A stretch of DNA of 64,000 nt from Gemella haemolysans ATCC 10379 (GCF_000173915.1 NZ_ACDZ02000008.1:1-64000), one strand, 5' to 3'; shown: positions 53,891 to 63,256, numbered from the stretch's first letter. Program-made: numbers and translations. The notes: generated from the sequence alone by a model not told the origin.

Positions 53891-54487
53891 TTAGATTACT
53901 TTCGATAACGTTAAAAAACTTATTTTTATATTTGGATAGACTTCTTTTATAGTTTTAGCACATCCTAATAAGGTATTTCCACTCGTATATATATCATCTA
54001 TTATCAAAACAGATTTAATACTTCCTAGAGTCATTTCATCACATAAAAGATGATACCTATTCTCCTTTCTTTCTTTATGAAGTTTAGACTGTTTCTTTCT
54101 ATAATCACAACTAAGAATTTTCTTATAGTCCACATCACACAACTTACAAACTTGTTCAATATGATCAAACCCTCGAATAATCTCCCGAATCTCGTTTGCT
54201 GGAACAATCGTCACTAAATCAAAATTATTTAAAGAAAAAAACTTATCTAGAAGATTTTTAAATTTTACTGCACAAGCCACATCTCCGAAATATTTTATAG
54301 AATAGATTTCATCTTTAAAAAATTCATAGTCAGCAAAATAATACAAAGTATATTCTCCTACTTCTGAGACATTTATATCAATATGTTTCCTACAGCTAGC
54401 ACAAAGATAAAAATCCTCTTTTTTTGCAAATAATGTATCAAACCCCAACTTTTTCTTTGTTTCTAAATTACAAAAACTACACTTCAT
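53891..54487 (-). CDS. comFC: Competence protein ComFC
   Basis: A 198-residue ComF/GntX-type protein. N-terminal zinc-ribbon Cys pairs (CSFCN and CASC) and a C-terminal phosphoribosyltransferase-like motif, SVLIIDDIYTSGNTLLGCA. In naturally transformable Gram-positives it works with the ComFA helicase in DNA uptake. It follows comFA by three bases. The residues SCDYRKKQSKLHKERKENRY fit the family's conserved central segment. Size is normal. Confidence 0.92.
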   Translation of the reverse strand: MKCSFCNLETKKKLGFDTLFAKKEDFYLCASCRKHIDINVSEVGEYTLYYFADYEFFKDEIYSIKYFGDVACAVKFKNLLDKFFSLNNFDLVTIVPANEIREIIRGFDHIEQVCKLCDVDYKKILSCDYRKKQSKLHKERKENRYHLLCDEMTLGSIKSVLIIDDIYTSGNTLLGCAKTIKEVYPNIKISFLTLSKVI

Positions 54488-54490
54488 ATC

Positions 54491-56029
54491 TTACCTCCTG
54501 TTCAACTTTCTATATTTCGCAAGATTATTCATATACTCAATCTCTTTAATAGCAGCTTTCATATCCCTACTTATACTATCCGCTAAAAATACAACATCAC
54601 CTAAATTATCATAGTCCTTTCTACCTACCCTACCTGATATCTGAATTAATGCAGCCTTTGTAAAATTTGCATGTTTCGCATCAAAAACCACTACATCTAA
54701 ATAATCAAAAGTCACACCACGCTCTAATATAGTTGTCGTAATGAGAATATCTAGCTCTCTATTATAAAACTTTTTGATTTTCTCACTTCTATTTTCATCT
54801 CCACTATAGACGAAATCTATCTTTATTTCCTCGGAAATATATTTTTTAAAATATATTACCGCTGTTTCACACATACCTATTTCAGGAACAAATATCAATA
54901 TTCGTCTATCCTTTTTTAATTTTTCTTTAATGAATTTCTCTAGAAATCGTGATTTTCTAGAAAAATCAAACACTTCGAGCTTTTCAATTTTTATTTTCGG
55001 AACAGGTAACAAGTATCTGTGATATCTTATAGGTATTTTTATAACTTCATCAACGCTAGATTTAACTATTTCAGATGGCGTGGCTGATAAGAATACAAGT
55101 ACACCATCATCTTTTAAACTTGTATTAACACCATTTTCTAAACACTCATCACCTGAGTATGGAAAGGCATCTACCTCATCAATAATAACGACATCAAAGT
55201 AGTTGTAATACTTAACAAGTTGGTGCGTCGTCATAATATAAAAATTCGATTCTTCCAAGATTTTTTCTTCACCATGTAATACACTTATTGGATAACCACT
55301 AAAATCACGAAAAAATCTTTCAGATAATTCTTTTACAACATCACGTCTAGGGATCGCTAAACAAATATTTTTCTTATCTACAATTGCCCGATATATTGCT
55401 TTATAAACTATTTCCGTCTTACCTGCCCCGCATACTGCCCAGATTAAAGTACTCTTCTTGCTTTCTATGTTCTCCACTAACCTCTTACTTGCTTCTTCCT
55501 GAACATCACTTAACTCTACACTTGGTTCTTCTGGTGCTTTTAAATCTAATATCGGTATATTTATATGAAACTTTATAAAACAATCATCACTTCTACCAAA
55601 ATTTATACATCTTCTACAGTATGTAACTTTCTGATTTTTATTATTAAATGTGAAAAATTGTTGCTGATCTTTATTATCACATTGCAAACAGTGAAATTTA
55701 CCTTTATCTTCATTCACTGAGTACAATTTACTTATATATTGACAATTATCTAAATAATGAAGTTTAATATTCATTTTTAGTAATTTGGATATAGATAAAA
55801 GCAGTCCATTATACCTCCTTAAAAAAGTTAAATCACTCTCTTTTAGAGTATAGACTGCCCCTGTCGTTATTTCATTATATATTCCATCAAAATCCGAATT
55901 GATTTCTCCAAAATCATCATAGCTCTTTTTAATTTTTCTATAATTTATATTTTTATCATTATTACTCATTTTTGAATAATAAACTATAAAAATCGCCTCT
56001 ATAAATTCACAGTATTCCCTAAAAAACAT
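54491..56029 (-). CDS. comFA: Competence DNA-uptake helicase ComFA
   Basis: A 512-residue DEAD-box type ATPase that drives single-stranded DNA import during transformation. A four-Cys zinc site (CLQCDN and YCRRCI, about 120-145) precedes the helicase core: Walker A WAVCGAGKTEIVY, IIDEVDAF, FLSATPS, TTTILERGVTF and QISGRVGRK. The protein is some 50 residues longer at the N-terminus than typical ComFA; an alternative start lies at residue 21, but AAGGGG supports the first ATG. No competence sigma-factor box was recognised upstream. Confidence 0.93.
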   Translation of the reverse strand: MFFREYCEFIEAIFIVYYSKMSNNDKNINYRKIKKSYDDFGEINSDFDGIYNEITTGAVYTLKESDLTFLRRYNGLLLSISKLLKMNIKLHYLDNCQYISKLYSVNEDKGKFHCLQCDNKDQQQFFTFNNKNQKVTYCRRCINFGRSDDCFIKFHINIPILDLKAPEEPSVELSDVQEEASKRLVENIESKKSTLIWAVCGAGKTEIVYKAIYRAIVDKKNICLAIPRRDVVKELSERFFRDFSGYPISVLHGEEKILEESNFYIMTTHQLVKYYNYFDVVIIDEVDAFPYSGDECLENGVNTSLKDDGVLVFLSATPSEIVKSSVDEVIKIPIRYHRYLLPVPKIKIEKLEVFDFSRKSRFLEKFIKEKLKKDRRILIFVPEIGMCETAVIYFKKYISEEIKIDFVYSGDENRSEKIKKFYNRELDILITTTILERGVTFDYLDVVVFDAKHANFTKAALIQISGRVGRKDYDNLGDVVFLADSISRDMKAAIKEIEYMNNLAKYRKLNRR

Positions 56030-56224
56030 TTTCTATTACCCCTTATCTGCAAATTTTTATTAAAATTATTTTCAATAAATTTCCTCATTTAGTTAACATT
56101 TTAAGTTTCTAATATTCCTAGTTAACCACATAACTTCTATATTTAATTTTATTTTAACAAAAATATATTTATAAAGCAAAATAAATGTACATTTTATAAA
56201 AGTTACATTTTTATGCAAACTATG

Positions 56225-56253
56225 TTGCTAACGTTATCAAAAAGTGGTATAAT
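56225..56253 (+). promoter_or_regulatory. Promoter for hpf
   Basis: TTGCTA (56225-56230), 17-bp spacer, TATAAT (56248-56253), with an extended -10 TGG before it. Transcription would begin near 56260. Confidence 0.75.
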
Positions 56254-56267
56254 AAAACTATAAAAAA

Positions 56268-56304
56268 AGGGGGAACCCCCTATAAAGTAGCTAAGCTGCT
56301 TTAT
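56268..56304 (+). promoter_or_regulatory. Two stem-loops in the hpf leader
   Basis: AGGGGGAACCCCCT (56268-56281) forms a GC-rich hairpin close to the predicted 5' end. ATAAAGTAGC (56282-56291) pairs with GCTGCTTTAT (56295-56304) directly before GAAAGGAG. They may stabilise the mRNA or control access to the ribosome-binding site. Confidence 0.65.
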
Positions 56305-56321
56305 GAAAGGAGTGCTTTAAA

Positions 56322-56867
56322 ATGTTAAGATATCAAGTACGAGGAGAAAATTTAGAAATTACTCAAGCTATTAGAGAGTATGTTGAAAATAAAGTTTCTA
56401 AATTAGAAAAATACTTTGCTGACAGTTTAGAAGCAAACGTTTACGCTAATGCTAAAGTATACAAAAATAATAAGAAAAAAATCGAAATCACTGTACCTCT
56501 TAGAGGCGTTACACTTCGAGCTGAAGAAACTAACGAAGATTTATATGCTGCTGTTGATTTAGTTGTTGACAAACTTGAACGTCAAATGAGAAAACACAAA
56601 ACTAAAATCAATAGAAAAGGTCGTGAAAAAGGATTTGCTGAAGAAATTATTCTTACTAGCGAGTTAGAAGAAGCTGAAGAAACTACTTTAGATCTTGGCA
56701 AAGTTAAACAACTTAAAGTTGAACCAATGACAAGAGAAGAAGCTGTATTCCAAATGGAACTTCTAGGACACGATTTCTTCGCATTCTTAGATAACACTAC
56801 AAATGAAATTTCTGTAGTATATAAACGCCGTGACACTGGATACGGAGTACTAGAAATTTCTAAATAA
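56322..56867 (+). CDS. hpf: Long-form ribosome hibernation promoting factor
   Basis: A 181-residue long HPF (YvyD type). N-terminal S30AE domain (about 1-100: YQVRGENLEITQAIREYVENKVSKLEKYF) and C-terminal dimerisation domain (about 125-181: VEPMTREEAVFQMELLGHDFFAF). It joins 70S ribosomes into inactive 100S dimers in stationary phase or stress. AAAGGAG precedes the start. In Bacilli it usually lies near comFC and secA, and comFA-comFC lie divergently next to it here. Confidence 0.96.
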   Translation: MLRYQVRGENLEITQAIREYVENKVSKLEKYFADSLEANVYANAKVYKNNKKKIEITVPLRGVTLRAEETNEDLYAAVDLVVDKLERQMRKHKTKINRKGREKGFAEEIILTSELEEAEETTLDLGKVKQLKVEPMTREEAVFQMELLGHDFFAFLDNTTNEISVVYKRRDTGYGVLEISK

Positions 56868-56886
56868 TTAATATTGAGTTTAAACA

Positions 56887-56923
56887 CAATCAACCATCTT
56901 CCGAAGGTGGTTGATTTTTCTTT
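56887..56923 (+). terminator. hpf terminator
   Basis: AATCAACCA and TGGTTGATT form a stem closed by TCTTCCGAAGG, followed by TTTTCTTT. Confidence 0.85.
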
Positions 56924-57000
56924 ACAAATACAATAAAATTAAAATAAAGAGAAATATTTTATTCTATACACATTATACAAAAACATTCGGAGGATTTTTT

Positions 57001-57576
57001 ATGACTAAAAAAGTAGCCTTATTCGTTGAAAATGGAAGTGAAGAATTAGAGTTAATTGCACCACTAGATATACTTCGTCGTGCTAATATTCAGGTTGATC
57101 TAATTTCTGCAAACAACGAAGAGTATATAACTAGCTCGCATGACGTAAAAATAATAGTAGATAAAAAAATTAATGATATCGACAATATACTTGATTATGA
57201 TGCAATAGTAATCCCAGGTGGAATGCCTGGAAGTACATTACTTCGTGATAATGATAAAATAATTAAATTTTATCAAGAAATGTATAATGCTGGTAAATTG
57301 GTTGCTGCCATCTGTGCTGCACCTATCGTACTAAGTAAAGCAGGCATCCTTGAAGATAAAGAAGTAACTTCTTATCCAGGATTCGATAAAGAAATAAACT
57401 GTAAAACATACGATAAGGAAAAAGCGGTAATAGCGGATAAAAATGTAATTACTGCACAGGGACCAGCCGTAGCTATTTTATTCGGTTACGAAATTGTTAA
57501 TTACCTACTTCAAGATGATACTGCACAAAACATTAGCGATGGTATGCTAGTTCCAGTACTAAAGAATAACTTATAA
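57001..57576 (+). CDS. DJ-1/PfpI family protein
   Basis: A 191-residue protein with the flavodoxin-like DJ-1 fold: KVALFVENGSEELELIAPLDILRRA, VIPGGMPGS, the nucleophile Cys in VAAICAAPIVL (about residue 106), and SYPGFDKE. The acidic partner Glu is in the NGSEELE loop. DJ-1-type proteins act as chaperones, glyoxalases or deglycases, and the exact activity here is unknown. The frame is open upstream to 56911, but CGGAGG stands before the ATG at 57001. Monocistronic with its own terminator. Confidence 0.9.
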   Translation: MTKKVALFVENGSEELELIAPLDILRRANIQVDLISANNEEYITSSHDVKIIVDKKINDIDNILDYDAIVIPGGMPGSTLLRDNDKIIKFYQEMYNAGKLVAAICAAPIVLSKAGILEDKEVTSYPGFDKEINCKTYDKEKAVIADKNVITAQGPAVAILFGYEIVNYLLQDDTAQNISDGMLVPVLKNNL

Positions 57577-57585
57577 AACCTAAAA

Positions 57586-57622
57586 ATTAAGACCTCAGAT
57601 TAAAACATCCGAGGTCTTTTAT
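57586..57622. terminator. Bidirectional terminator, DJ-1 / alcohol dehydrogenase
   Basis: AAGACCTCAG and CGAGGTCTT form a stem between the two convergent stop codons, followed by T-rich sequence. Confidence 0.8.
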
Positions 57623-57629
57623 CATTTAT

Positions 57630-58706
57630 TTATTTTGTTAATTCTTCTAACTCTTTCATCGCAGCCACCACAACTTCTGGGGTACAAACATCAAATGCAA
57701 GTTTAAATGTTTCTTTTTCACTAGCTGCAAATTCAGCAATTTTTTGCATTTTTTCTTCTACATCTTCTGTTACATTAACACAAGCTAAGTTATAAGCTAA
57801 ATCATTAGCTTTATAGAATGGAACAAGTTTCTCCACTTCTTCTCTCTTACCTTCAGCAAGTAATTGAACCAAGATACCATAAGATACTTTTGTTCCGTGT
57901 AATACAGAATGTGTTTCTTTAACTAAACTCATACCATTGTGCACTGCGTGAGCTCCCGCCATACGTCCATAGTGAACACCGAAACATCCAACACATCCTG
58001 AGATAGCAAATACTGTATCTACAGCATTTTTGAAGCTTTCAGTTACTTCACCTTTTTCCATAGCTTCTAACGCTCCATTAGCATCGCGTAAAAGAACATC
58101 ACGAGTGATTTTAGCTGCTTCTAATCCCATTCTTACAAAAGGATCATTAAACTTGTTATTTCTCTCTACTAATACTACTGCTTCATACCATTTAGCTAAA
58201 GTATCTCCAATTCCCGCTACGAAGTATTCTTTTGGTGATTCTAATAATAAGTCTAAGTCTGCAACACAAGCATAAGCTGTACGTTTAAAATATGCAACCT
58301 CTCTAAATGTGTGATCTGGGTGATAAACTGCCGCTACTGGCGCATATGGTGCACAAGTTGCGATTACAGTTGGTACTGTCATATACTCAACATTTAAGTT
58401 CTGTGCTACTCCTTTAGCAGTATCGATAACACGACCACCACCTACTCCAAGGACGACATCAACACCTTCTCCATATTCATCAGCAATACGTTGCATATCC
58501 TCAAAAGATGCAGAACCATCATATTTAGCTACTCTAAATTCTCTATTACCTTTGTAAAACTTCGTAAACGCTGCGTAAGATTTTTCTCCAGTAACAATCA
58601 AAGGAGTCTTAAACCCTTCTAATCTATTATCAAGTGCAGACAATGCCCCACTTCCTGAAATATATTCACTTACCCCTGGTCTTGCTACATTTGCTAATTC
58701 AAACAT
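57630..58706 (-). CDS. Iron-containing alcohol dehydrogenase, glycerol-dehydrogenase-like
   Basis: A 358-residue group-III alcohol dehydrogenase. NAD-binding GVGGGRVIDTAKGVA (about 91-105) and metal ligands Asp in GIGDTLAKWYE, His in AGAHAVHNGM and His in HSVLHGTKVSYG are intact. It resembles the short GldA-like family more than butanol dehydrogenases. Several members of this subfamily act on glycerol or 2-hydroxy-ketones, so the substrate is uncertain. The start follows AAGGAGA. It stands alone next to the DJ-1 gene. Confidence 0.88.
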   Translation of the reverse strand: MFELANVARPGVSEYISGSGALSALDNRLEGFKTPLIVTGEKSYAAFTKFYKGNREFRVAKYDGSASFEDMQRIADEYGEGVDVVLGVGGGRVIDTAKGVAQNLNVEYMTVPTVIATCAPYAPVAAVYHPDHTFREVAYFKRTAYACVADLDLLLESPKEYFVAGIGDTLAKWYEAVVLVERNNKFNDPFVRMGLEAAKITRDVLLRDANGALEAMEKGEVTESFKNAVDTVFAISGCVGCFGVHYGRMAGAHAVHNGMSLVKETHSVLHGTKVSYGILVQLLAEGKREEVEKLVPFYKANDLAYNLACVNVTEDVEEKMQKIAEFAASEKETFKLAFDVCTPEVVVAAMKELEELTK

Positions 58707-58861
58707 TTTACATCTCTCCTTTGTTGTTAAATTTATAATTTTATTGTTTAAATAAAATTATACCATTTCAGAAAATTAAAATCAATAGTAAATTAAAACC
58801 TTTTCATTTTCTGACAATTTAAACAAGAGTAATTTATAAATATCTAAAATTTAAAAATCAA

Positions 58862-59035
58862 GGGGCTGACCCAAAAGTCCTAAATTTTAACAAAGTGTAT
58901 ATAAGAACTCATAGACGCAGTGATTTATTGACATCTAAAATCGCTTTATAAAAGCTTTTTAGATGTCTAATAAACTGTGCGGGGGTGACTCTAAAAAATC
59001 GATTTCTCTGAAATCACGATTTTTGAGTCACTCCC
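58862..59035 (-). mobile_element. MITE-like multi-hairpin element, copy B
   Basis: About 174 bp in reverse orientation to copy A. The ends are imperfect inverted repeats: GGGGCTGACCCAAAAGTCC at the left and, on the other strand, GGGAGTGACTCAAAAATCG. Internal hairpins (TTAGATGTCTAATAAAC region and the GATTTC/GAAATC stem) are well kept. No protein is encoded. It separates the alcohol dehydrogenase promoter region from the end of the HD-domain gene. Confidence 0.75.
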
Positions 59036-59059
59036 ATATCAATTACCTTAATCTTTATA

Positions 59060-60277
59060 TTATTTCGGGAAAAATATAGTCCCCTCTTTCTTAGTCTGCC
59101 CTTTAGTTATAGACTCCACTATAGTACTAGCTTTTTCTAAGGCCACTATATCACCATTTAATTTTTCAATTAATATCTTTCTTCCTTTATATGGACTATA
59201 AACACTCGCTTCTATATTCTCAATTTTTAAATAATAACGTTCATCAAAGTTATTTTCCTTAAGCATATTTTTTATCTGTGCTAAATTTTCTTCATTATAA
59301 TCTACATACTCGAATAATCTTCTGTTTTGTAATCTTTTTGCTAAATCAGCAGCAATTTTATCTTCTTTATCTTGAATAAGAGCACAACAATATAATAGTG
59401 AATTTTCATCCAGTTTAAAATATTCATCTACACTCACTTCAGATTTCTCTAAGAATGGAATCAACACCTTCATATCTTCAAAATAATCTTTATCGACTTT
59501 GAAAATATCCTTTAATCTATTAAATAGTTGAATGAATACCGCCTCATAACTTCTAGCTACAGGATGATAATAAACTTGCCAGTACATTTGATATCTTGCC
59601 ATAATATAATCTTCTACACTGTGAATACCAGTATATTTAACTACAATTACCTTCCTACCTTCATTTGTTTTTCTTACGCGCATTGTACGTAATATTCTTT
59701 CAAGATCAAACTGCCCATAACTAGTAGCTGTAAAATAAGAATCACGTAATAAATAATCCATTCTATCAGCATCTAGTTGACCTGACACAATCTGATTAAG
59801 TATATCATTTTCATGAGTATGTTGAATAATAGATACTATATCTTGTGGCAACTTTTCTGAAACAGCTCTTAAAATAGCATTAAGTTCTGTATTACCTAAT
59901 ATTATTTTTGCTGTATATTCTTCGTGACTATGATTAGTAATATGCTCAAATGCATGCGAAAACGGACCATGGCCTACATCGTGCAGAAGTCCCGCAAGCA
60001 TCACACATACTTTTTCATATTCAGTTAATTCTACACAAAGTGATTTAACCTCAGTAACCATTCTTCTAACAATTTCATAAACTCCTAGAGAATGAGAAAA
60101 CCTAGAATGTTCCGCTGTTGGATATACTTGAAAATCTCCCCCTAATTGTCTTATACGACGTAACCTTTGAAACTCCTTACTATCAAGACAATTCCAAATT
60201 ACTTCATAATGAATATGAATATAACTATGTACCGGATCTTTTAGCACTTTAGTTTCGTCTAATCTTTTTAATTCCAT
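59060..60277 (-). CDS. HD-domain phosphohydrolase (dNTPase-like, YwfO type)
   Basis: A 405-residue protein with the HD metal site: His in RFSHSLGVYEIVRRM, HD in LLHDVGHGPFSHAFEH, and Asp in QLDADRMDYLLRDSYF. This set and length match YwfO-like proteins and distant SAMHD1 relatives, some of which hydrolyse dNTPs. The N-terminal KDPVHSYIHIHY is typical. Two starts are possible; ATAGGGGGA stands before the ATG at 60277, which I prefer to 60295. It lies downstream of rpsF-ssb-rpsR, with a gap of about 105 bp. Confidence 0.9.
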   Translation of the reverse strand: MELKRLDETKVLKDPVHSYIHIHYEVIWNCLDSKEFQRLRRIRQLGGDFQVYPTAEHSRFSHSLGVYEIVRRMVTEVKSLCVELTEYEKVCVMLAGLLHDVGHGPFSHAFEHITNHSHEEYTAKIILGNTELNAILRAVSEKLPQDIVSIIQHTHENDILNQIVSGQLDADRMDYLLRDSYFTATSYGQFDLERILRTMRVRKTNEGRKVIVVKYTGIHSVEDYIMARYQMYWQVYYHPVARSYEAVFIQLFNRLKDIFKVDKDYFEDMKVLIPFLEKSEVSVDEYFKLDENSLLYCCALIQDKEDKIAADLAKRLQNRRLFEYVDYNEENLAQIKNMLKENNFDERYYLKIENIEASVYSPYKGRKILIEKLNGDIVALEKASTIVESITKGQTKKEGTIFFPK

Positions 60278-60339
60278 CACTTTTCCCCCTATCATAACCG
60301 ATAATTTTTACTATATTTCTCTCTTATTATATCAAAGCA

Positions 60340-60376
60340 CAAAAAAAAGACAAGCCTAAGCTCATCTTTTTCAATT
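60340..60376 (-). terminator. Weak candidate terminator after rpsR
   Basis: GATGAGCTTAGGCTTGTC (minus strand) can form a short imperfect stem followed by T-rich sequence. The stem is weak, so read-through into the HD gene is possible. Confidence 0.4.
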
Positions 60377-60382
60377 TTATTC

Positions 60383-60631
60383 TTATTTTTCGTCTACTAC
60401 GTATGGTAAAAGTGCCATGTGTCTAGCTCTTTTAATTGCTGTAGTTAACATTCTTTGGTACTTAGCTGAAGTACCTGTTACACGACGTGGTAAGATTTTT
60501 CCACGTTCAGAAATGAATTTTTTAAGTAATTCTACATCTTTGTAGTCGATAAATTCTACGTTATTTTTAGTGAAATAACATACTTTTTTACGACGACGCA
60601 TGTTGTTACGACGATTGTTAGTTACTGCCAT
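60383..60631 (-). CDS. rpsR: 30S ribosomal protein S18
   Basis: An 82-residue S18. The conserved [57 protein letters not shown] and HMALLPYV blocks are all present. Binds 16S rRNA with S6. Third gene of the rpsF-ssb-rpsR operon, 23 bp after ssb. RBS AGGAGG. Confidence 0.97.
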   Translation of the reverse strand: MAVTNNRRNNMRRRKKVCYFTKNNVEFIDYKDVELLKKFISERGKILPRRVTGTSAKYQRMLTTAIKRARHMALLPYVVDEK

Positions 60632-60654
60632 TGTGCATGTCCTCCTATGTAATT

Positions 60655-61227
60655 TTAGTCTTCTTTAAACGGATTTACTACATCCTGCATGAAGTCATCA
60701 TCTAGATTACTCGGGAAGTTTTCCCCAAAATCAGAGAATGATGAACTATCATTAATAAAATCTTGCATAGCTGAATTAGCTTGTCCAAAGTTTTGATTAG
60801 TATTGTTGTTATAATAATTTTGATTATTGTTATTATACGCTGGTTGTGATTGAGGTTGATTAAAACTCATTGAGTCAAAACCATTGTTTTGTCTACTATG
60901 TGAGCTATTTTTAGATTCAAGGAATTGAACAGTTTCTGCTACTACTTCAGTAACATACACTGTGTTTCCATCCTTACCTTGATAATTTCTCGTTTGTATT
61001 CTACCTTCAACAGAAATCAGACTTCCACGTCCTAAGAAACGTGCCATATTTTCTGCTTGCTTTCTAAAAGCTACACAGTTAATAAAGTCTGCTTGTCTTT
61101 GACCATTTTGGTCAGTGAATGTTCTATTTACAGCTACTGAGAAATAAAGCATTGGAATATTCGAACTAGAATATCTCAATTCTGGATCTTTAGTTAATCT
61201 ACCTACTAATACTACACGATTTACCAT
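60655..61227 (-). CDS. ssb: Single-stranded DNA-binding protein
   Basis: A 190-residue SSB. OB fold at about 1-106 ([41 protein letters not shown]). A Gln/Asn-rich linker at about 115-165 with NYYNNN runs follows, then an acidic end ([12 protein letters not shown]) that departs somewhat from the usual DDDLPF tip. It binds ssDNA in replication, repair and natural transformation. Between rpsF and rpsR, as normal in Bacilli. Confidence 0.96.
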   Translation of the reverse strand: MVNRVVLVGRLTKDPELRYSSSNIPMLYFSVAVNRTFTDQNGQRQADFINCVAFRKQAENMARFLGRGSLISVEGRIQTRNYQGKDGNTVYVTEVVAETVQFLESKNSSHSRQNNGFDSMSFNQPQSQPAYNNNNQNYYNNNTNQNFGQANSAMQDFINDSSSFSDFGENFPSNLDDDFMQDVVNPFKED

Positions 61228-61240
61228 AGTATTTCACCCC

Positions 61241-61528
61241 TTATTTTTCTAATCTTACTACCATGTGACGGATGATGTCATCGCTAATTTTTGCTAAACG
61301 ATCGAATTCTTTTGTAGACGCATCTGTTGCTGAAGTTAATTCTACTACATAGTAGTAAGCATCACTGAAGTCTTCGATTTCATAAGCAAGGCGTTTTTTA
61401 CCTAAATCTTTAACTTCTACTGCTTCTGCACCTTCTGAAAGAATATTTACGAATCTATCAACCACAGCTTTTTTAGCTTCTTCATCGATACGTGGTTGAA
61501 CAGCAAACATTACTTCATATTTTCTCAT
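61241..61528 (-). CDS. rpsF: 30S ribosomal protein S6
   Basis: A 95-residue S6: [46 protein letters not shown] and [14 protein letters not shown]. Normal length. It pairs with S18. First gene of the operon; AAAGGAGGT lies before the ATG. In many bacteria S6:S18 represses its own mRNA through a leader structure, and a structured leader is present here. Confidence 0.97.
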   Translation of the reverse strand: MRKYEVMFAVQPRIDEEAKKAVVDRFVNILSEGAEAVEVKDLGKKRLAYEIEDFSDAYYYVVELTSATDASTKEFDRLAKISDDIIRHMVVRLEK

Positions 61529-61607
61529 GTGTGTGTTACCTCCTTTTGGTCTTTGCGACTCCCTAATCTATTAGAGAGTAAGGAGTAATAAAATTACTCT
61601 AGCGACT
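61529..61607 (-). promoter_or_regulatory. Structured leader of rpsF operon
   Basis: The ~80-nt leader can form GAGTAA/TTACTC and ACTCTCTAA/TTAGGGAGT hairpins before the RBS. It is placed where the S6:S18 autoregulatory leader occurs, but I do not see the CCG-containing core of that motif, so the identification is tentative. Confidence 0.4.
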
Positions 61608-61636
61608 ATTATATCAAGTATAGAAATAAAAAGCAA
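61608..61636 (-). promoter_or_regulatory. Promoter for rpsF-ssb-rpsR
   Basis: On the minus strand TTGCTT (61636-61631), 17-bp spacer, TATAAT (61613-61608). Confidence 0.75.
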
Positions 61637-61758
61637 CTAATAACTATATTTTTCGGGAATTTTTTCGAATAATTTTTTCGAATCTTCTTCATTATTTAAT
61701 CACTAAAAAAATCTTTTATGTAACTATTCAATCCTCCTCTACTAAACAAGAAAAATAA

Positions 61759-61789
61759 ATATCCCATTAGAAAACTCTAAGGGGATATC
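61759..61789 (-). terminator. Terminator of the right-hand MFS gene
   Basis: ATATCCCCTTAGA and TCTAATGGGATAT (minus strand) form a stem with one or two mismatches. It is followed by TTATTTTTC. Confidence 0.75.
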
Positions 61790-61795
61790 TGGAAA

Positions 61796-63031
61796 TTACT
61801 CTTTTACTTTAAATGAATACATCAAAACTATAATTAATAATAGTAATAAACTATATAGTGCAAACGATGCACTAATAGCGTTAGCAAAAAATAATATTAC
61901 TGTTGTTCCTATTGGTACTGAAATAGTAATAATAGTGCTAAAAATACTATATATTGACGTTTGTTTTTCCTCAGGGACTGATTGTAAAATCAATGCATCT
62001 AGTTTTGGATTCGATATTCCAGCGAAGTAACCTATTATTACAGTTAAAATAATAAGTATAAATTTATTTTGAAGTATCAATAGATTCCCTACATACATAA
62101 TGAATAAAATTATTTCTAATATAGCATTATTTCTCAAACTCATATTTTTATAAAAACTAATTTGGTAAACTCCTCCGACAATTGTACTAACTACTTCCAC
62201 TATTTCTAATAAAGTAATTGTATAGGCTACATTCCCAAATAGTAAGGTCTCATTTTTTACTAGAATTACTAGAAGTAAAGCGAACATTGCAGATGAGTAA
62301 AAATTCATCCCTAAAAATAGTATAACAAAATTATATATTTTCTTTATCTCACGAAGTATTTTAAAGTTTTCAATAGTGTCCTTTAAAAATCTTTTAGTAC
62401 TCACCTTCTCTTTATTATCCACTTTAAAACTGCCAATCTCTGCTTTCATCTCATTTTTATATTTTGCCAGTATTAAAAATGCTATCAAGAATAGCGCTGC
62501 ATTTAACATACCAAAGTATGAGTAATTATAACTTAGGAGCCCTAAAACGAATACTCCAACGGCTTTTCCAGCAAGTGAGATTGTATTGTTTATAGAACTG
62601 ATAAATGCTAATGCTTCACTTAACTGTTCTTTACGCACCAATCTAGTATTTATTGACATTGATAAATAGCTATTATATCCACCTAGAATATCAGCAACTA
62701 CATTTACAAATACTAATACAATAAAAATCCACCATTGAACTCCATAAATACACACCAAAGCGAATAACGAAAATAATAAAAACTGATAAAATCTTGTCGA
62801 TAATATTCTATTGTACTTATCTTTTGTCTGATCTGCGAAATACCCTAGGATAAACGAGATAATATAAGGTAATGTCGTGGCTATTGACACTATACTCACA
62901 GCTAATTCTGGATTCGATAAACTTATCGCATAAATAATAAACGCAATATCAAATAACGTTCTACCAGCATTCCCAAATGCCGATGAAATAGTGAATAACC
63001 TATAGAGTTTATTTTTCAAGAAAATATTCAT
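61796..63031 (-). CDS. Major facilitator superfamily transporter
   Basis: A 411-residue protein with 12 predicted membrane helices. The form FADQTKDKYNRILSTRF (loop 2-3) and TRLVRKEQLSEALAFISSINNTISLAGKAVGVFVLG (given in parts: RKEQLSEALAFISSINNT) resembles the MefA/EntS-like efflux branch of the MFS. A TTG directly before the ATG is open, but GGAGG spacing favours the ATG at 63031. No substrate can be assigned. It stands alone. Confidence 0.85.
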   Translation of the reverse strand: MNIFLKNKLYRLFTISSAFGNAGRTLFDIAFIIYAISLSNPELAVSIVSIATTLPYIISFILGYFADQTKDKYNRILSTRFYQFLLFSLFALVCIYGVQWWIFIVLVFVNVVADILGGYNSYLSMSINTRLVRKEQLSEALAFISSINNTISLAGKAVGVFVLGLLSYNYSYFGMLNAALFLIAFLILAKYKNEMKAEIGSFKVDNKEKVSTKRFLKDTIENFKILREIKKIYNFVILFLGMNFYSSAMFALLLVILVKNETLLFGNVAYTITLLEIVEVVSTIVGGVYQISFYKNMSLRNNAILEIILFIMYVGNLLILQNKFILIILTVIIGYFAGISNPKLDALILQSVPEEKQTSIYSIFSTIITISVPIGTTVILFFANAISASFALYSLLLLLIIVLMYSFKVKE

Positions 63032-63160
63032 CAAATACCACCTCCTATATTATTTTATATTTTACATTGATACGGTTAAATTTTCAATATATTGTGTAAT
63101 TTTTTTTGAAAATTTAAAATATTTTTCGTCCAACTTTAAATTACTCACGATTAATAAAAA

Positions 63161-63256
63161 AGAGTAACTATTCTGCATTCGGATATGACTCAAAAATCAT
63201 GATTCCGGGGAAACAAGATTTTGTCGAGGCAAGCCCAACCTTTTTAGTTACTCTCT
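63161..63256. terminator. Terminator with an embedded repeat element
   Basis: AGAGTAACT (63161-63169) and AGTTACTCT (63246-63254) form a stem with A- and T-rich flanks. Its loop holds a partial copy of the GGGAGTGACTC element (63181-63240), as if the element had inserted in a terminator hairpin. It would serve the leftward helicase gene. Confidence 0.6.
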
